A DNA stretch of 64,000 bases. Origin: Azospirillum sp. B4 (lineage in GTDB: Bacteria; Pseudomonadota; Alphaproteobacteria; Azospirillales; Azospirillaceae). Under the pieces are notes generated by a model that did no database searches, was not told the DNA's origin, and was given only the letters and a program-made list of their open reading frames with translations. Position 1 is the stretch's first letter, and every line of letters starts with the position of its first letter. Below are positions 35,963-43,831 of this stretch, piece after piece. Where the stretch lies: the NCBI RefSeq assembly GCF_000333275.1, contig NZ_BACU01000637.1, positions 27,401 to 91,400 of the forward strand. Direction: 5' to 3'. The translations under genes and the position numbers were made by a program.

Positions 35963-36934
35963 ATGCGCAGATGGCTGATTGGTTCGATATGCTTTTCTGT
36001 TCAAGGCTTTGGCATGTCTGCGGTTGCGGCTACGCCAGACACTTTGGCCCAACCAGCGATCTCCCGCCCGTCGTCCCTGGCGGCGCAAACCTCCGGCCAG
36101 GGCTATGAACAGGCCGTGAGCGCCCACCTAACGCTACGACGCGCCCTGTTAAGCCAGAACACCGAAGCGCCATATCTAGAAAATGCCCTAAGCATGAATG
36201 ACGCCCAACCCACGCTCTACGGCAAGAGCCAGATTCAGGTCTGGCAGGCGATGATACGCGCCAGACGACAGATCACGACCTATCAGCCCAAGGTCCGCGA
36301 AGTCTTCGATTTCGGCCAGACCCTGATAGAAACCGGCGACTTTAATATCGCCTGGCGGATGGCCAACGGCCAGACTGAGACAGCGTTAGGCAAATATCTG
36401 CTTGTCTGGGAAGAGCAGGCGGATGGCGGCTTGCGCCTTAAGGCGGAGGTGCGCAACTGGGTGGCCCCGCCCGTTGACGAAAGCGCCTTCTTTGTCGAGC
36501 TGGCTGCAGGGACACCGTCGTCACCGCCTGACACCGCTTTGGCCGCTGAGCTGAAGTCATTGAACGAACGGAATGCCGCCGGCGTCAAAAACCATGATCT
36601 GGCGATGCGCCTGAGCTTCTATGCCAATGACACTCTCCTCATGCCGCGCAATTCGACGGCTAAGATCGGCATGGCGGAAATCCGACCCTACCTGATGGCC
36701 TATGTTGAAAATGGTCGCGGCGCGACCTTCGATGAGGTCAGGGTGTGGACGGAGGATTGTCAGGATTTGGGAAGCGGCTACGCGCTGGAATACTTCAGAT
36801 TTCAGGTCGATTGGCGCGCCGGGGATAAGGCCGGCGGAGTCAGCGGCAGCGGCGTGCGCCTGTGGCGGCGCGGCCCTGACGGTGAGCTTAAAACGCTTCG
36901 CGAAATTGGCACCCATGATTACCGACCGTCTTGA
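35963..36934 (+). CDS. Exported protein with NTF2/SnoaL-like (DUF4440-type) domains
   Basis: 323 residues. N-terminal signal peptide (MRRWLIGSICFSVQGFGMSAVAAT). It seems to hold two NTF2-like segments: about 50-170 (SIQVWQAMIRARRQITTY... ALGKYLLVWEEQADGGLRLKAEV) and about 200-320 (LNERNAAGVKNHDLAMRLSFYANDTLLMPRN ... VSGSGVRLWRRGPDGELK). The second resembles DUF4440/SnoaL cone folds, which often bind small hydrophobic ligands. It is divergent from the kinase gene with 137 bp between starts, and is followed after 18 bp by the next exported protein gene. Confidence 0.7.
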   Translation: MRRWLIGSICFSVQGFGMSAVAATPDTLAQPAISRPSSLAAQTSGQGYEQAVSAHLTLRRALLSQNTEAPYLENALSMNDAQPTLYGKSQIQVWQAMIRARRQITTYQPKVREVFDFGQTLIETGDFNIAWRMANGQTETALGKYLLVWEEQADGGLRLKAEVRNWVAPPVDESAFFVELAAGTPSSPPDTALAAELKSLNERNAAGVKNHDLAMRLSFYANDTLLMPRNSTAKIGMAEIRPYLMAYVENGRGATFDEVRVWTEDCQDLGSGYALEYFRFQVDWRAGDKAGGVSGSGVRLWRRGPDGELKTLREIGTHDYRPS

Positions 36935-36952
36935 TGGTCAGGACATTTATCC

Positions 36953-37489
36953 ATGCTAACCCGACGAACCTGTCTTGGCACCATCCCCGCCGTCATGGCC
37001 TTGGCCATTCCGGCGACCGATACCGCCGCCCAACCCCATCCCCGCACCATGATCCGGTTGCTTAAAACCGGACAGTCACCGAAACCCTGTCAGCTTAGTG
37101 ATCTCAAATGGCTTGAAGGGGACTGGATCGGACAGATGCCGTTTGGACCGGTCGAACATGTCAAACTGCCGATCGCCTTCGGTCACATGCCAGGGTTTGT
37201 GCGCGCCATGAACCCTGACGGTGTGGTGTTTTACGAGATCGTGGTCTTTGCCCAGATCGGCCCCACCATCGCTCAACAGGTGAAGCATTTCACATCAGGC
37301 CTCGCCGGTTGGGAAGCGAAGGACACCCATATTGAACGGCTTTTGGTCGAGCGCGAAGGTGACACGTACTTTTTCGATGGTTTCACCCTGTCCCGGATCG
37401 GGGCCGACAGCTACACGGTGTACTTCCTAAATCGTGATGGCGACAAGGAACTGGACACACTCGTCGTCCCTTTCAAGCGCAAGTCCTAA
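36953..37489 (+). CDS. Exported DUF6265-like protein
   Basis: 178 residues. N-terminus MLTRRTCLGTIPAVMALAIPA resembles a Tat-type or ordinary signal sequence with cleavage near TAAQP. The mature part reads LSDLKWLEGDWIGQMPFGPVEH, VVFYEIVVFAQIGPTIAQQVKHF and GLAGWEAKDTHIERLL. That is the lipocalin-like pattern of DUF6265 proteins (W-L-x-G-x-W, then KHF and GWE-K-D). It may carry a hydrophobic ligand in the periplasm. Probably in one operon with the NTF2-like gene, under the adjacent LytTR system. Confidence 0.72.
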   Translation: MLTRRTCLGTIPAVMALAIPATDTAAQPHPRTMIRLLKTGQSPKPCQLSDLKWLEGDWIGQMPFGPVEHVKLPIAFGHMPGFVRAMNPDGVVFYEIVVFAQIGPTIAQQVKHFTSGLAGWEAKDTHIERLLVEREGDTYFFDGFTLSRIGADSYTVYFLNRDGDKELDTLVVPFKRKS

Positions 37490-37589
37490 TAGATTGGACA
37501 TGAGGACAAGCCTCGACAGCTGCGCCCGGCCGCGATCCCGGCTTAGGCTGATCCAAACCAACAGCCGAACCGCCGGAAGGAGACGCCTG

Positions 37590-37879
37590 GGATACCCCCG
37601 GATCGGCCCCCAAGACCTGCTGGGTGTGCGCCTGCTGCGCATCGACGGCCACGACGCGGCCGCGTTGCGGGCGGCCGCACGCAGCCTGCACGGCGGCCTC
37701 GACACCCTGCGGGACCAGCGCGGCGCTGAAGTGTTCTCCCGCCCGGATCTGCTGCACGCCCTGGGCCTGGCGCACAGCACCACGCTGGCGCCGTACGTGG
37801 CCGCCCCCTGACCATCACCGACTACCTTCAGGGTGGCGACCCCGGCATGGATGCCGTGGGCCGGCCGCTGAAGCCATAG
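37590..37879 (+). pseudogene. Gene remnant, unknown family
   Basis: Within the 400-bp gap between the DUF6265-like gene and the alpha/beta hydrolase, the frame ending at 37811 is protein-like from about 37605 (GVRLLRIDGHDAAALRAAA, then RGAEVFSRPDLLHALGL). After its stop, an adjacent frame continues protein-like to a TAG at 37879 (LTITDYLQGGDPGMDAVG). No start with an SD is seen. This looks like the C-terminal piece of a larger gene with a frameshift. GC content returns to the genome norm here, unlike the preceding two-component cassette. Confidence 0.4.
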
Positions 37880-37889
37880 GGGGATAGGA

Positions 37890-38930
37890 TCACATCCGGA
37901 TTACGTCCAGCACCGCCTGGGCGAAGGCCTGGGGCGCCTCCTGCGGCAGGTTGTGGCCGACCCCGCCGCTGACTAGGCGGTGGGCGTAGGCGCCAGTGAA
38001 CTTGCCGGCGTAGGCGGCGGACTCGGGATGCGGGGCACCATTGGCATCGCCCTCCAGCGTGATGGTGGGCACGGTGATAACGGGGGCGGCGGCCAGCCGG
38101 CGCTCGACCGCGTCGTACTGCGGCTCCCCCTCCGCCAGGCCCAGGCGCCAGCGGTAGTTGTGGATGACGATAGCGACGTGGTCTGGATTGTCGAACGCGG
38201 TGGCGGAGCGCTGGTACGTCGCCTCGTCAAAGCGCCACTGCGGGGAGGCCAGCTGCCAGATCAGGCGGTTGAAGTCCTGCCGGTTCGCCTCATACCCCTG
38301 CTGGCCTCGCTCGGTCGCGAAGTAGAACTGATACCACCATGACAGTTCCGCTTTGGGCGGCAACGGCTTCCGCCCCAGCTCCTGGCTGCCGATCAGGTAG
38401 CCGCTGACCGCCACCAGGGCGCGGACGCGCTCCGGCCACAGCGCAGCGACGATGTCGGCGGAACGCGCCCCCCAGTCAAAGCCGGCGAGCACCGCCTTCC
38501 CGATCCCGAGCGCGTCCATGAGGGCGACGACGTCGGCGGCCAGCGCCGCCGGCTGGCCGTTGCGCACCGTCCCGGCGGACAGGAAGCGGGTGGTGCCGTA
38601 GCCGCGCAGGTGGGGCACGATCACCCGGTGGCCCGCCGCCGTCAGCAGGGGCACCATGTCGACGAAGGCGTGGATGTCGTAGGGCCAGCCGTGCAGAAGG
38701 ATGACGGCGGGCCCCTTGGCCGGGCCGGCATCGACATAGCCGATGGACAGCGGGCCGGCGTCCACCTGCTTCAGCCCAGTGAAAACCCTGCCCGACGAGG
38801 GGGCGGGCACCGGCGGAGATTCGGGCGCGCCCGCCCTGGCGCTGGAGATGAGGCCGAACTGGGCGGCGGCGACAGCGGCGGCGGCCCCGAACAGGCGACG
38901 GCGGGCCGGATTCACGAGCGAGGTGGACAT
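37890..38930 (-). CDS. Exported alpha/beta hydrolase (epoxide hydrolase/dehalogenase-like)
   Basis: 346 residues. N-terminal twin-arginine-like signal (ARRRLFGAAAAVAAAQFG), so probably exported folded. Alpha/beta-hydrolase core: LLHGWPYDIHAF oxyanion motif and HLRGYGTTRF. The nucleophile elbow is GFDWGA, with Asp152 in place of Ser, as in epoxide hydrolases and haloalkane dehalogenases. The catalytic His is in GGVGHNLPQEAP. The cap domain (about 175-255) is Trp/Tyr rich. Divergence from the neighbouring DipZ-like gene is absent: both read leftward, 32 bp apart, so they may be co-transcribed. Confidence 0.87.
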   Translation of the reverse strand: MSTSLVNPARRRLFGAAAAVAAAQFGLISSARAGAPESPPVPAPSSGRVFTGLKQVDAGPLSIGYVDAGPAKGPAVILLHGWPYDIHAFVDMVPLLTAAGHRVIVPHLRGYGTTRFLSAGTVRNGQPAALAADVVALMDALGIGKAVLAGFDWGARSADIVAALWPERVRALVAVSGYLIGSQELGRKPLPPKAELSWWYQFYFATERGQQGYEANRQDFNRLIWQLASPQWRFDEATYQRSATAFDNPDHVAIVIHNYRWRLGLAEGEPQYDAVERRLAAAPVITVPTITLEGDANGAPHPESAAYAGKFTGAYAHRLVSGGVGHNLPQEAPQAFAQAVLDVIRM

Positions 38931-38962
38931 GGGGGGACTCTCCTCAAGGAAAAGGGCGGGGG

Positions 38963-40744
38963 TCAGCCGAAGGTGAAGGCGTAGGCGCGGGCGCCCGCGT
39001 CCAGGAATTCGATCTCGAAGGTGTGGTCAGCCACCGGGCCGGCCTGGCGGACCAGCTGGTACAGCTTGGCGGCGCGCACCGTGCCCAGGCCGTCGGCATC
39101 CACATCGGTGCCGTGATCGGCGCCGGGGGCGGCGCCGTCGATGCGCACCCGGAAGCGCACGGGCCGGCCGTCGGCGCCCGGCGCCAGCACCAGGTGCAGG
39201 TCACGGGCGTGGAAGCGATAGGCGATGCGGGCACCGGCCTGGCCGGCGGTGGCGTATTCCCGACCCACCGTCCAGTCACCGCCCAGGGTCCAACGGTTCA
39301 GGCGCAGGCCGCTGACCGGCCGGTAGCGGGCGGCGGCATCGGCGACGATGTCATCCGGGCCGCTGTAGCGCTGGCCCTCACCGTAGCCGACATAGGTTTC
39401 GGAGGAGGCCAGGTCGTTGAGGTCGGCGGCGGCCTGCGTGCCCTCGACCTTGACCGGGGCGACAGGAGCCGGCGCCGGCGCGGCCTGGGCATCGGCCAGC
39501 GCCTTGCGGATGACGCGGTCCGTCTTGTCGTAGTCGCCCTCGCCCAAGGCCTGATGAATGATGCGACCGTCGGGGCCCACCAGGTACAGGGCGGGCCAGG
39601 CTTGGTTATCAAAGGCGCGCCAGATGCGATAGTCGCTGTCCACCGCCACGGGATAGGTCACGTCCAGGGTGGCGGCGGCCCGGGTGATGTTGTCGATATC
39701 CCGCTCGAAGGCGAATTCAGGGGTGTGGACGCCCACCACCACCAGGCCCTGGTCCCTGTACTGCGCCGCCCACTGGCGGACATGCGGCAGGGCGCGCAGG
39801 CAGTTGATGCAGGAATAGGTCCAGAAGTTCACCAGTACCACCCGGCCGCGCAGGTCATCCGCCGCCAGACCAGGAGAGTTGACCCAGGCCTTGGCCTTCA
39901 GCACCTCGGCCAGGGGGCCGGTCAGCGGCGGCCGGTCCTGGGCCTGGTTCGCCACGGGCAGTGTAGCGGCGTGGGCCACGCCGGCTTCAAGGGCGCCCAG
40001 CACCTTCACCAAGGCGCGTTCCACCCGGTCGGTGGGCAAGGCCGGCACGCCCAGGAACAGCCGGGCGTCCAGACCGGCGGCGCTGATGATCGTCGTGGCG
40101 ATAACGGCACCACCGGCCACCCGCCGCAAGCCATCGGCCCAACGCGACGCCCGCCCCGGCAGGACACGCGGCAGGACGCGCGCCAGGCGGCCGCCCCCGA
40201 CCATGATGACAGCCAGCGGTGTGGCGGCGCCCAGGGCATAGAAGAACAACGCCACCGTGGTATCCAGCCCCGGCCCGTGCAGGGCGGCGGCGCTGAGGAC
40301 CAGGCCTAGGATGGGGCCAGCACAGGGCGCCCACATCAGTCCGGTGGCCAGGCCCAGGGCCAGCGAGGACGCGACGGTCCCGTCGGCGTTGAGGGCGGCA
40401 TTCGGGCTGAACCGTTCAACCAGGCCCGACCCCATCGCCACCAGCGGCGCCGCCAGCCGGGCGGCCAGCGCCGGCCACATCATGGCCAGGCCAAACAGGG
40501 CCACGACAGCCTGGCCGATGGCGCGGCCGTACTGGTTGGCCGCCACCGCCCAGCCGCCCGCCGCCGCCAGGCTGGCCGTCGCGGCGAAGGCCGCCGCCAG
40601 GCCCAGCAGCAGCGGCAGCCCCCGGCGGCGGAAGCCCGCACCATCCGCCAGGGCCGGAGCCAGCACGATGGGCAGCAGCGGCAGGATACAGGGGGCGGCA
40701 ATGGTCAGCACGCCCGCCAGATACGCTAGGAGGATGGAAGCCAT
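38963..40744 (-). CDS. dipZ: DipZ-like protein: CcdA membrane domain, thioredoxin domain and C-terminal beta domain
   Basis: 593 residues. The membrane half (about 1-230) is CcdA/DsbD-beta like with Cys19 in AAPCILPLLP and a second Cys in WAPCAGP, which pass electrons across the inner membrane. The periplasmic thioredoxin/TlpA domain (about 280-420) has FWTYSCINCLRALP with Cys312 and Cys315. The last 140 residues form a beta-rich domain typical of DipZ. It should reduce periplasmic disulfides, using cytosolic thioredoxin. Divergent from an OhrR-type gene, with operator-like repeats between them; together they suggest a thiol or peroxide stress unit. Confidence 0.9.
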   Translation of the reverse strand: MASILLAYLAGVLTIAAPCILPLLPIVLAPALADGAGFRRRGLPLLLGLAAAFAATASLAAAGGWAVAANQYGRAIGQAVVALFGLAMMWPALAARLAAPLVAMGSGLVERFSPNAALNADGTVASSLALGLATGLMWAPCAGPILGLVLSAAALHGPGLDTTVALFFYALGAATPLAVIMVGGGRLARVLPRVLPGRASRWADGLRRVAGGAVIATTIISAAGLDARLFLGVPALPTDRVERALVKVLGALEAGVAHAATLPVANQAQDRPPLTGPLAEVLKAKAWVNSPGLAADDLRGRVVLVNFWTYSCINCLRALPHVRQWAAQYRDQGLVVVGVHTPEFAFERDIDNITRAAATLDVTYPVAVDSDYRIWRAFDNQAWPALYLVGPDGRIIHQALGEGDYDKTDRVIRKALADAQAAPAPAPVAPVKVEGTQAAADLNDLASSETYVGYGEGQRYSGPDDIVADAAARYRPVSGLRLNRWTLGGDWTVGREYATAGQAGARIAYRFHARDLHLVLAPGADGRPVRFRVRIDGAAPGADHGTDVDADGLGTVRAAKLYQLVRQAGPVADHTFEIEFLDAGARAYAFTFG

Positions 40745-40755
40745 GGGACCGTCCT

Positions 40756-40833
40756 TTTAATCGTATTCGATTTAATCGGATAAGTTTTAATAGGCTCGAC
40801 CGGACGAAACGTCAATTCCCGATTTAATCGCAT
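40756..40833. promoter_or_regulatory. Putative OhrR-type operators between dipZ and the marR-family gene
   Basis: Three direct repeats TTTAATCG(T/G/C)AT at 40756-40766, 40771-40781 and 40823-40833. The second and third contain the identical 11-bp palindrome CGATTTAATCG (40768-40778, 40820-40830). The AT-rich block is striking in this GC-rich sequence and lies where promoters of both divergent genes are expected. Assignment to the neighbouring regulator is inference. Confidence 0.65.
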
Positions 40834-40914
40834 CCGTGCTATATCGATGGAGAACCCGCGAGGTCCTGGTGCAGGCGGCCCGCCTACGGGCTCGTGCTGC
40901 GGTCGCCCGCGCCA

Positions 40915-40946
40915 GCGGCACTTGAGCGGTCGCGATCAAGTGCCGC
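40915..40946. repeat. Hairpin H3, copy upstream of the marR-family gene
   Basis: GCGGCACTTGA/TCAAGTGCCGC, perfect 11-bp arms around GCGGTCGCGA. It matches the hairpin at 1153 except for one T-A to C-G swap in the stem and one loop base. It ends about 21 bp before the gene start, and the 60 bp to its left may be a decayed dispersed module. Confidence 0.75.
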
Positions 40947-40967
40947 GCGTATTGAAGGAAAAGCGTG

Positions 40968-41519
40968 ATGACAGCCCCAGACGTCCCGACGCCGGACAGC
41001 CCAGCTCCTCCGCCGAAGCTGGCGGATTTCCTGTGCTTCGCCGTCTATTCCGCGAACTTGGCGTACGGGCGCGCCTACAAGGCGATCCTGGATGAACTGG
41101 GCGTGACGTATACCCAGTGGATCGCGATCGTCGCCCTATGGGAACAGGACGACCAGACGGTCAGCAGCCTGGGCGAAAAGCTGTTCCTGGAATCGAACAC
41201 CCTGACCCCCATCCTCAAGAAGCTGGAGTCGCTGGGCTATCTGCGGCGCCGCCGCGACCCCGCCGACGAACGGCAGGTGCGCGTCAGCCTGACCGAGGCT
41301 GGCCGCCGGCTACGGGAACGGGGCGGCCAGCGCACCCTGGTAAAAGCCACCGGCCTGTCCCCGGAGGAATTCAAAGTCATCCAGAAGACGGTCAGCCGCC
41401 TGCGCGACAACCTGCTGGTCCATGCCGGCGCCGATCAGGCGCACCGGGACCAGGCGGAAACGGTCCAGGCGCAACAGGACCGATCCGCCGGGCCGCGACG
41501 GCCGTCACTCCTCCGCTGA
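40968..41519 (+). CDS. MarR-family regulator, OhrR type
   Basis: 183 residues from the ATG at 40968. Winged-helix regulator with the OhrR signature: LADFLCFAVYSANLAYGRAYK contains Cys23 at the peroxide-sensing position, followed by LDELGVTYTQWIAIVALWE. The recognition helix region reads SNTLTPILKKLESLGYLRRRRDPADERQVRV, with the wing D-E-R. OhrR represses organic hydroperoxide genes until its Cys is oxidised. No ohr gene is adjacent; the divergent dipZ is the likely target. The last 40 residues (Gln/Arg-rich) are an unusual tail. The 3' end overlaps tetA by 15 bp. Confidence 0.88.
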   Translation: MTAPDVPTPDSPAPPPKLADFLCFAVYSANLAYGRAYKAILDELGVTYTQWIAIVALWEQDDQTVSSLGEKLFLESNTLTPILKKLESLGYLRRRRDPADERQVRVSLTEAGRRLRERGGQRTLVKATGLSPEEFKVIQKTVSRLRDNLLVHAGADQAHRDQAETVQAQQDRSAGPRRPSLLR

Positions 41520-42746
41520 CGCCCCTGACGCCTCGGCCCCTGACACCCCGGGCCCTGGCACCCCGGCCGGCGCCAGGACGCGCCGGCTGGGCAACAGGGG
41601 GATGGCGACGGCATAGGCCAGCACGCCCAGCAGCCATACCGCCCCGGGCATGCTGGACCGGGTGGCGCCATAGACGGCGGTGAAGACCAGGGGGCCGCCG
41701 ATGCCCACCAGGCTGCCCAGCGCCGCCAGCGTGCCCTGCAGTTCCCCCTGCCGGTCCTGGCCGACGCGGAAGGACATCAGCGCCTGTAGCGCCGGCCCGA
41801 CGATGCCGCCCAGGGACAGCAGCGGCATGATGAGGAAGACGGCCAGGCCATGGGTGGCGAAGGCCATGACGGTATAGGCCACGGCGTCCGCCACCGCCGC
41901 CAGGATGAAGGCGCCCCGTTCACCCAGGCGACGGGTCACCGGCTCCGTCACGAAGGTCTGGGCGATGGCGTGCAGCAGGCCGAATGCCGCCAGCGACCAC
42001 CCCACCACCGAGGCGTCCCAGGCGAACCGGTCCTGGCCGTTCAGCACCCAGAGGGAACCGGCCAACTGGCCCGCCGCCTCGGCCAGGACATAAACCACCA
42101 GCAGGCGCGCCAGCACCGGCACGGCAACGGCCCAGCGCAGGGAGCCGAAAGCGTTCAGCGCCCCCAGGGTGATGGGCTTGCGCTCCGTCGTCCTCGGCCG
42201 CGACTCCGGCAGCACCAGCAGCGCCAGCAGGAAGTTCAGGCCATTCAAGCCCGCCGCCAGCAGGAAGGGTGCGCGTAGCGACACCATGCCCAGCAGGCCG
42301 CCCAGGGCCGGGCCCGCGATGAAGCCGACCCCGAAGGCGGCGCTCATCCGCCCGAATTGCTTGGCCCGCCCCGCCTCCTCCGTCGTGTCGGTGATGTAGG
42401 CGGTGATGACCGCCATGTTGGCGGAGGTGACGCCGGCCAGGATGCGGCCGCCGGCCACCACCCAGATGTTGGGCGACCAGGCCAGGGCCAGATAGTCCAG
42501 CGCCCCGCCGACCAGCGACAGCAGCAGGATGGGCCGCCGCCCGTAGCGGTCGCTGAGCGCCCCCAGCACCGGGGCGCAAAAGAACTGCATCAGGGCGAAG
42601 GTCGCCAGCAGCAGGCCATAGAGCGGCGCCACGTCGTCCGTGCCGGTCACCTCGCGCAACAGCCCCGGCAGGATGGGCAAGATGATGCCGATGCCCACCG
42701 CATCCAGCGCCATGGCCAGGAAAACCACATACAACGCCTTGTTCAT
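41505..42746 (-). CDS. Tetracycline-type MFS efflux pump, TetA family
   Basis: 413 residues, 12 membrane segments. It begins MNKALYVVFLAMALDAVGIGIILPILPGLL, and the cytoplasmic loop 2-3 motif GALSDRYGRRPILLLSL is the MFS antiporter motif A; both match the TetA group strongly. Motif C-like GPALGGLLG is near residue 145. It should export a tetracycline-magnesium complex for protons. Control by the divergent tetR through two tet operators is evident. A Pro/Gly/Ala-rich C-terminal tail replaces the usual end. Confidence 0.9.
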   Translation of the reverse strand: MNKALYVVFLAMALDAVGIGIILPILPGLLREVTGTDDVAPLYGLLLATFALMQFFCAPVLGALSDRYGRRPILLLSLVGGALDYLALAWSPNIWVVAGGRILAGVTSANMAVITAYITDTTEEAGRAKQFGRMSAAFGVGFIAGPALGGLLGMVSLRAPFLLAAGLNGLNFLLALLVLPESRPRTTERKPITLGALNAFGSLRWAVAVPVLARLLVVYVLAEAAGQLAGSLWVLNGQDRFAWDASVVGWSLAAFGLLHAIAQTFVTEPVTRRLGERGAFILAAVADAVAYTVMAFATHGLAVFLIMPLLSLGGIVGPALQALMSFRVGQDRQGELQGTLAALGSLVGIGGPLVFTAVYGATRSSMPGAVWLLGVLAYAVAIPLLPSRRVLAPAGVPGPGVSGAEASGASAEE

Positions 42747-42762
42747 GACGCCACGCCTTCGA

Positions 42763-42781
42763 TCCCTATCACTGATAGGGT
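42763..42781. promoter_or_regulatory. tet operator, proximal to tetA
   Basis: TCCCTATCACTGATAGGGT: a 19-bp palindrome matching the classical Tn10-type tet operator core TCCCTATCAGTGATAGAGA at nearly all positions. Confidence 0.88.
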
Positions 42782-42788
42782 TGCATTT

Positions 42789-42807
42789 TCCCTATCGATG
42801 ATAGAGA
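42789..42807. promoter_or_regulatory. tet operator, proximal to tetR
   Basis: TCCCTATCGATGATAGAGA: second 19-bp near-palindrome. On the minus strand a TTGACT (42807-42812) followed after 17 bp by AAAATG makes a plausible tetA promoter whose spacer is this operator, the same geometry as in Tn10. Confidence 0.85.
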
Positions 42808-42831
42808 GTCAAGCGCGAATGGAGGACGGTC

Positions 42832-43455
42832 ATGCGGCCAGAGGGAAAGCTGACCCGCGACACGGTGGTGCGCGCGGCCTTGGATCTGTTGAACGAGGTG
42901 GGGGTGGACGGGCTCAGCACCCGCCTGCTGGCGGCGCGCCTGGGCGTGCAGTCACCCACCCTGTATTGGCATTTCCGCAACAAGCGCGCGCTGCTGGACG
43001 CCATGGCGGTGGCCATGCTGGCGCGGCACACGCACGTGTGGCCGCCCGAGGGGGAGACGGACTGGCGCGGCTGGCTGACACTGAACGTCCGCAGCTTCCG
43101 CCACGCCCTGCTGGCCTATCGCGATGGTGCGCGCGTGCACGCCGGCACCGGCCCGCTGGCGGAACAGATACCGTTGGCGGAGGCGCAGGTGGGCCTGCTG
43201 TGCCGGCACGGCTTCGCGCCGGCGGACGCGTTGCGCATCATGATCGCGCTGTCGCGCTTCGTCGTGGGATGGGTGCTGGAGGAACAGGCGCAGGCCACGG
43301 ACGCGCCCGACCGCGCCGGCCAGACACTGCCGGAGATGGGGCCCGAGGCGCCGCTGATGGCGGCGGCGGTCGCCGGCATCCTGGGGGACAGCCCGGACGC
43401 CGCGTTCGACCGGGCGCTGGGCTATTTCATCGCCGGACTGAGACCGGCGGAATAG
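42832..43455 (+). CDS. TetR repressor of the tetracycline efflux gene
   Basis: 207 residues. N-terminal TetR helix-turn-helix (about 7-50): LTRDTVVRAALDLLNEVGVDGLSTRLLAARLGVQSPTLYWHFRNKRALLDAM; the recognition helix QSPTLYWHF is the classical TetR(A-E) type. The C-terminal TetR_C ligand domain includes DGARVHAGTGP with the His that contacts tetracycline-Mg. Transcribed divergently from tetA with both operators in the 85-bp gap, so it should repress both genes until tetracycline binds. Confidence 0.9.
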   Translation: MRPEGKLTRDTVVRAALDLLNEVGVDGLSTRLLAARLGVQSPTLYWHFRNKRALLDAMAVAMLARHTHVWPPEGETDWRGWLTLNVRSFRHALLAYRDGARVHAGTGPLAEQIPLAEAQVGLLCRHGFAPADALRIMIALSRFVVGWVLEEQAQATDAPDRAGQTLPEMGPEAPLMAAAVAGILGDSPDAAFDRALGYFIAGLRPAE

Positions 43456-43472
43456 GAACGCGACGGATGTGC

Positions 43473-43502
43473 CCCTGGGGCGGCAAGGGTGCCGCCCCAG
43501 GG
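43473..43502. repeat. 13-bp-arm hairpin between tetR and purS
   Basis: CCCTGGGGCGGCA, loop AGGG, TGCCGCCCCAGGG; perfect 13-bp arms. It lies between two convergent genes, ideal for a terminator, but has no T-run on either side. Confidence 0.75.
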
Positions 43503-43509
43503 CGGGGAC

Positions 43510-43749
43510 TCACACCAGCTCGATGGCGTAGTTCTCGATGACCGTGTTGGCCAGCAGGCGCTGGCACATGGCCTCCACCGCTGCCTTGGCCTTGGCCGGG
43601 TCGGTCTCCTCCAGCTCCAGCTCGATCAGCTTGCCCTGACGGACTTCGCCCACGCCGTCGAAGCCCAGGGTCTGCAGGGCGTGGCCGATGGCCTTGCCCT
43701 GGGGATCGAGGACGCCGTGCTTCAGCGTGACGGTAACCTTGGCCTTCAT
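43510..43749 (-). CDS. purS: Phosphoribosylformylglycinamidine synthase subunit PurS
   Basis: 79 residues, the normal PurS size. It starts MKAKVTVTLKHGVLDPQGKAIGHALQTLGF and ends VIENYAIELV. It forms the FGAM synthase complex with PurQ and small PurL, which pass ammonia to FGAR. purQ and purL do not follow; the convergent tetR comes next. It is separated from upstream purC by a strong intrinsic terminator. Confidence 0.95.
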   Translation of the reverse strand: MKAKVTVTLKHGVLDPQGKAIGHALQTLGFDGVGEVRQGKLIELELEETDPAKAKAAVEAMCQRLLANTVIENYAIELV

Positions 43750-43791
43750 GATCGATGCTCTTCCTGGCTAGTTTTACGCGGACGGGAATAT

Positions 43792-43823
43792 GAAAAAGCC
43801 CCGGGGGCGAAACCGCCCCCGGG
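43792..43823 (-). terminator. Rho-independent terminator between purC and purS
   Basis: Minus strand: CCCGGGGGCG, loop GTTT, CGCCCCCGGGG, then CTTTTTC. A strong stem with a five-T run, located right after purC and 43 bp before the purS start. Confidence 0.88.
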
Positions 43824-43831
43824 ACCGGAAC

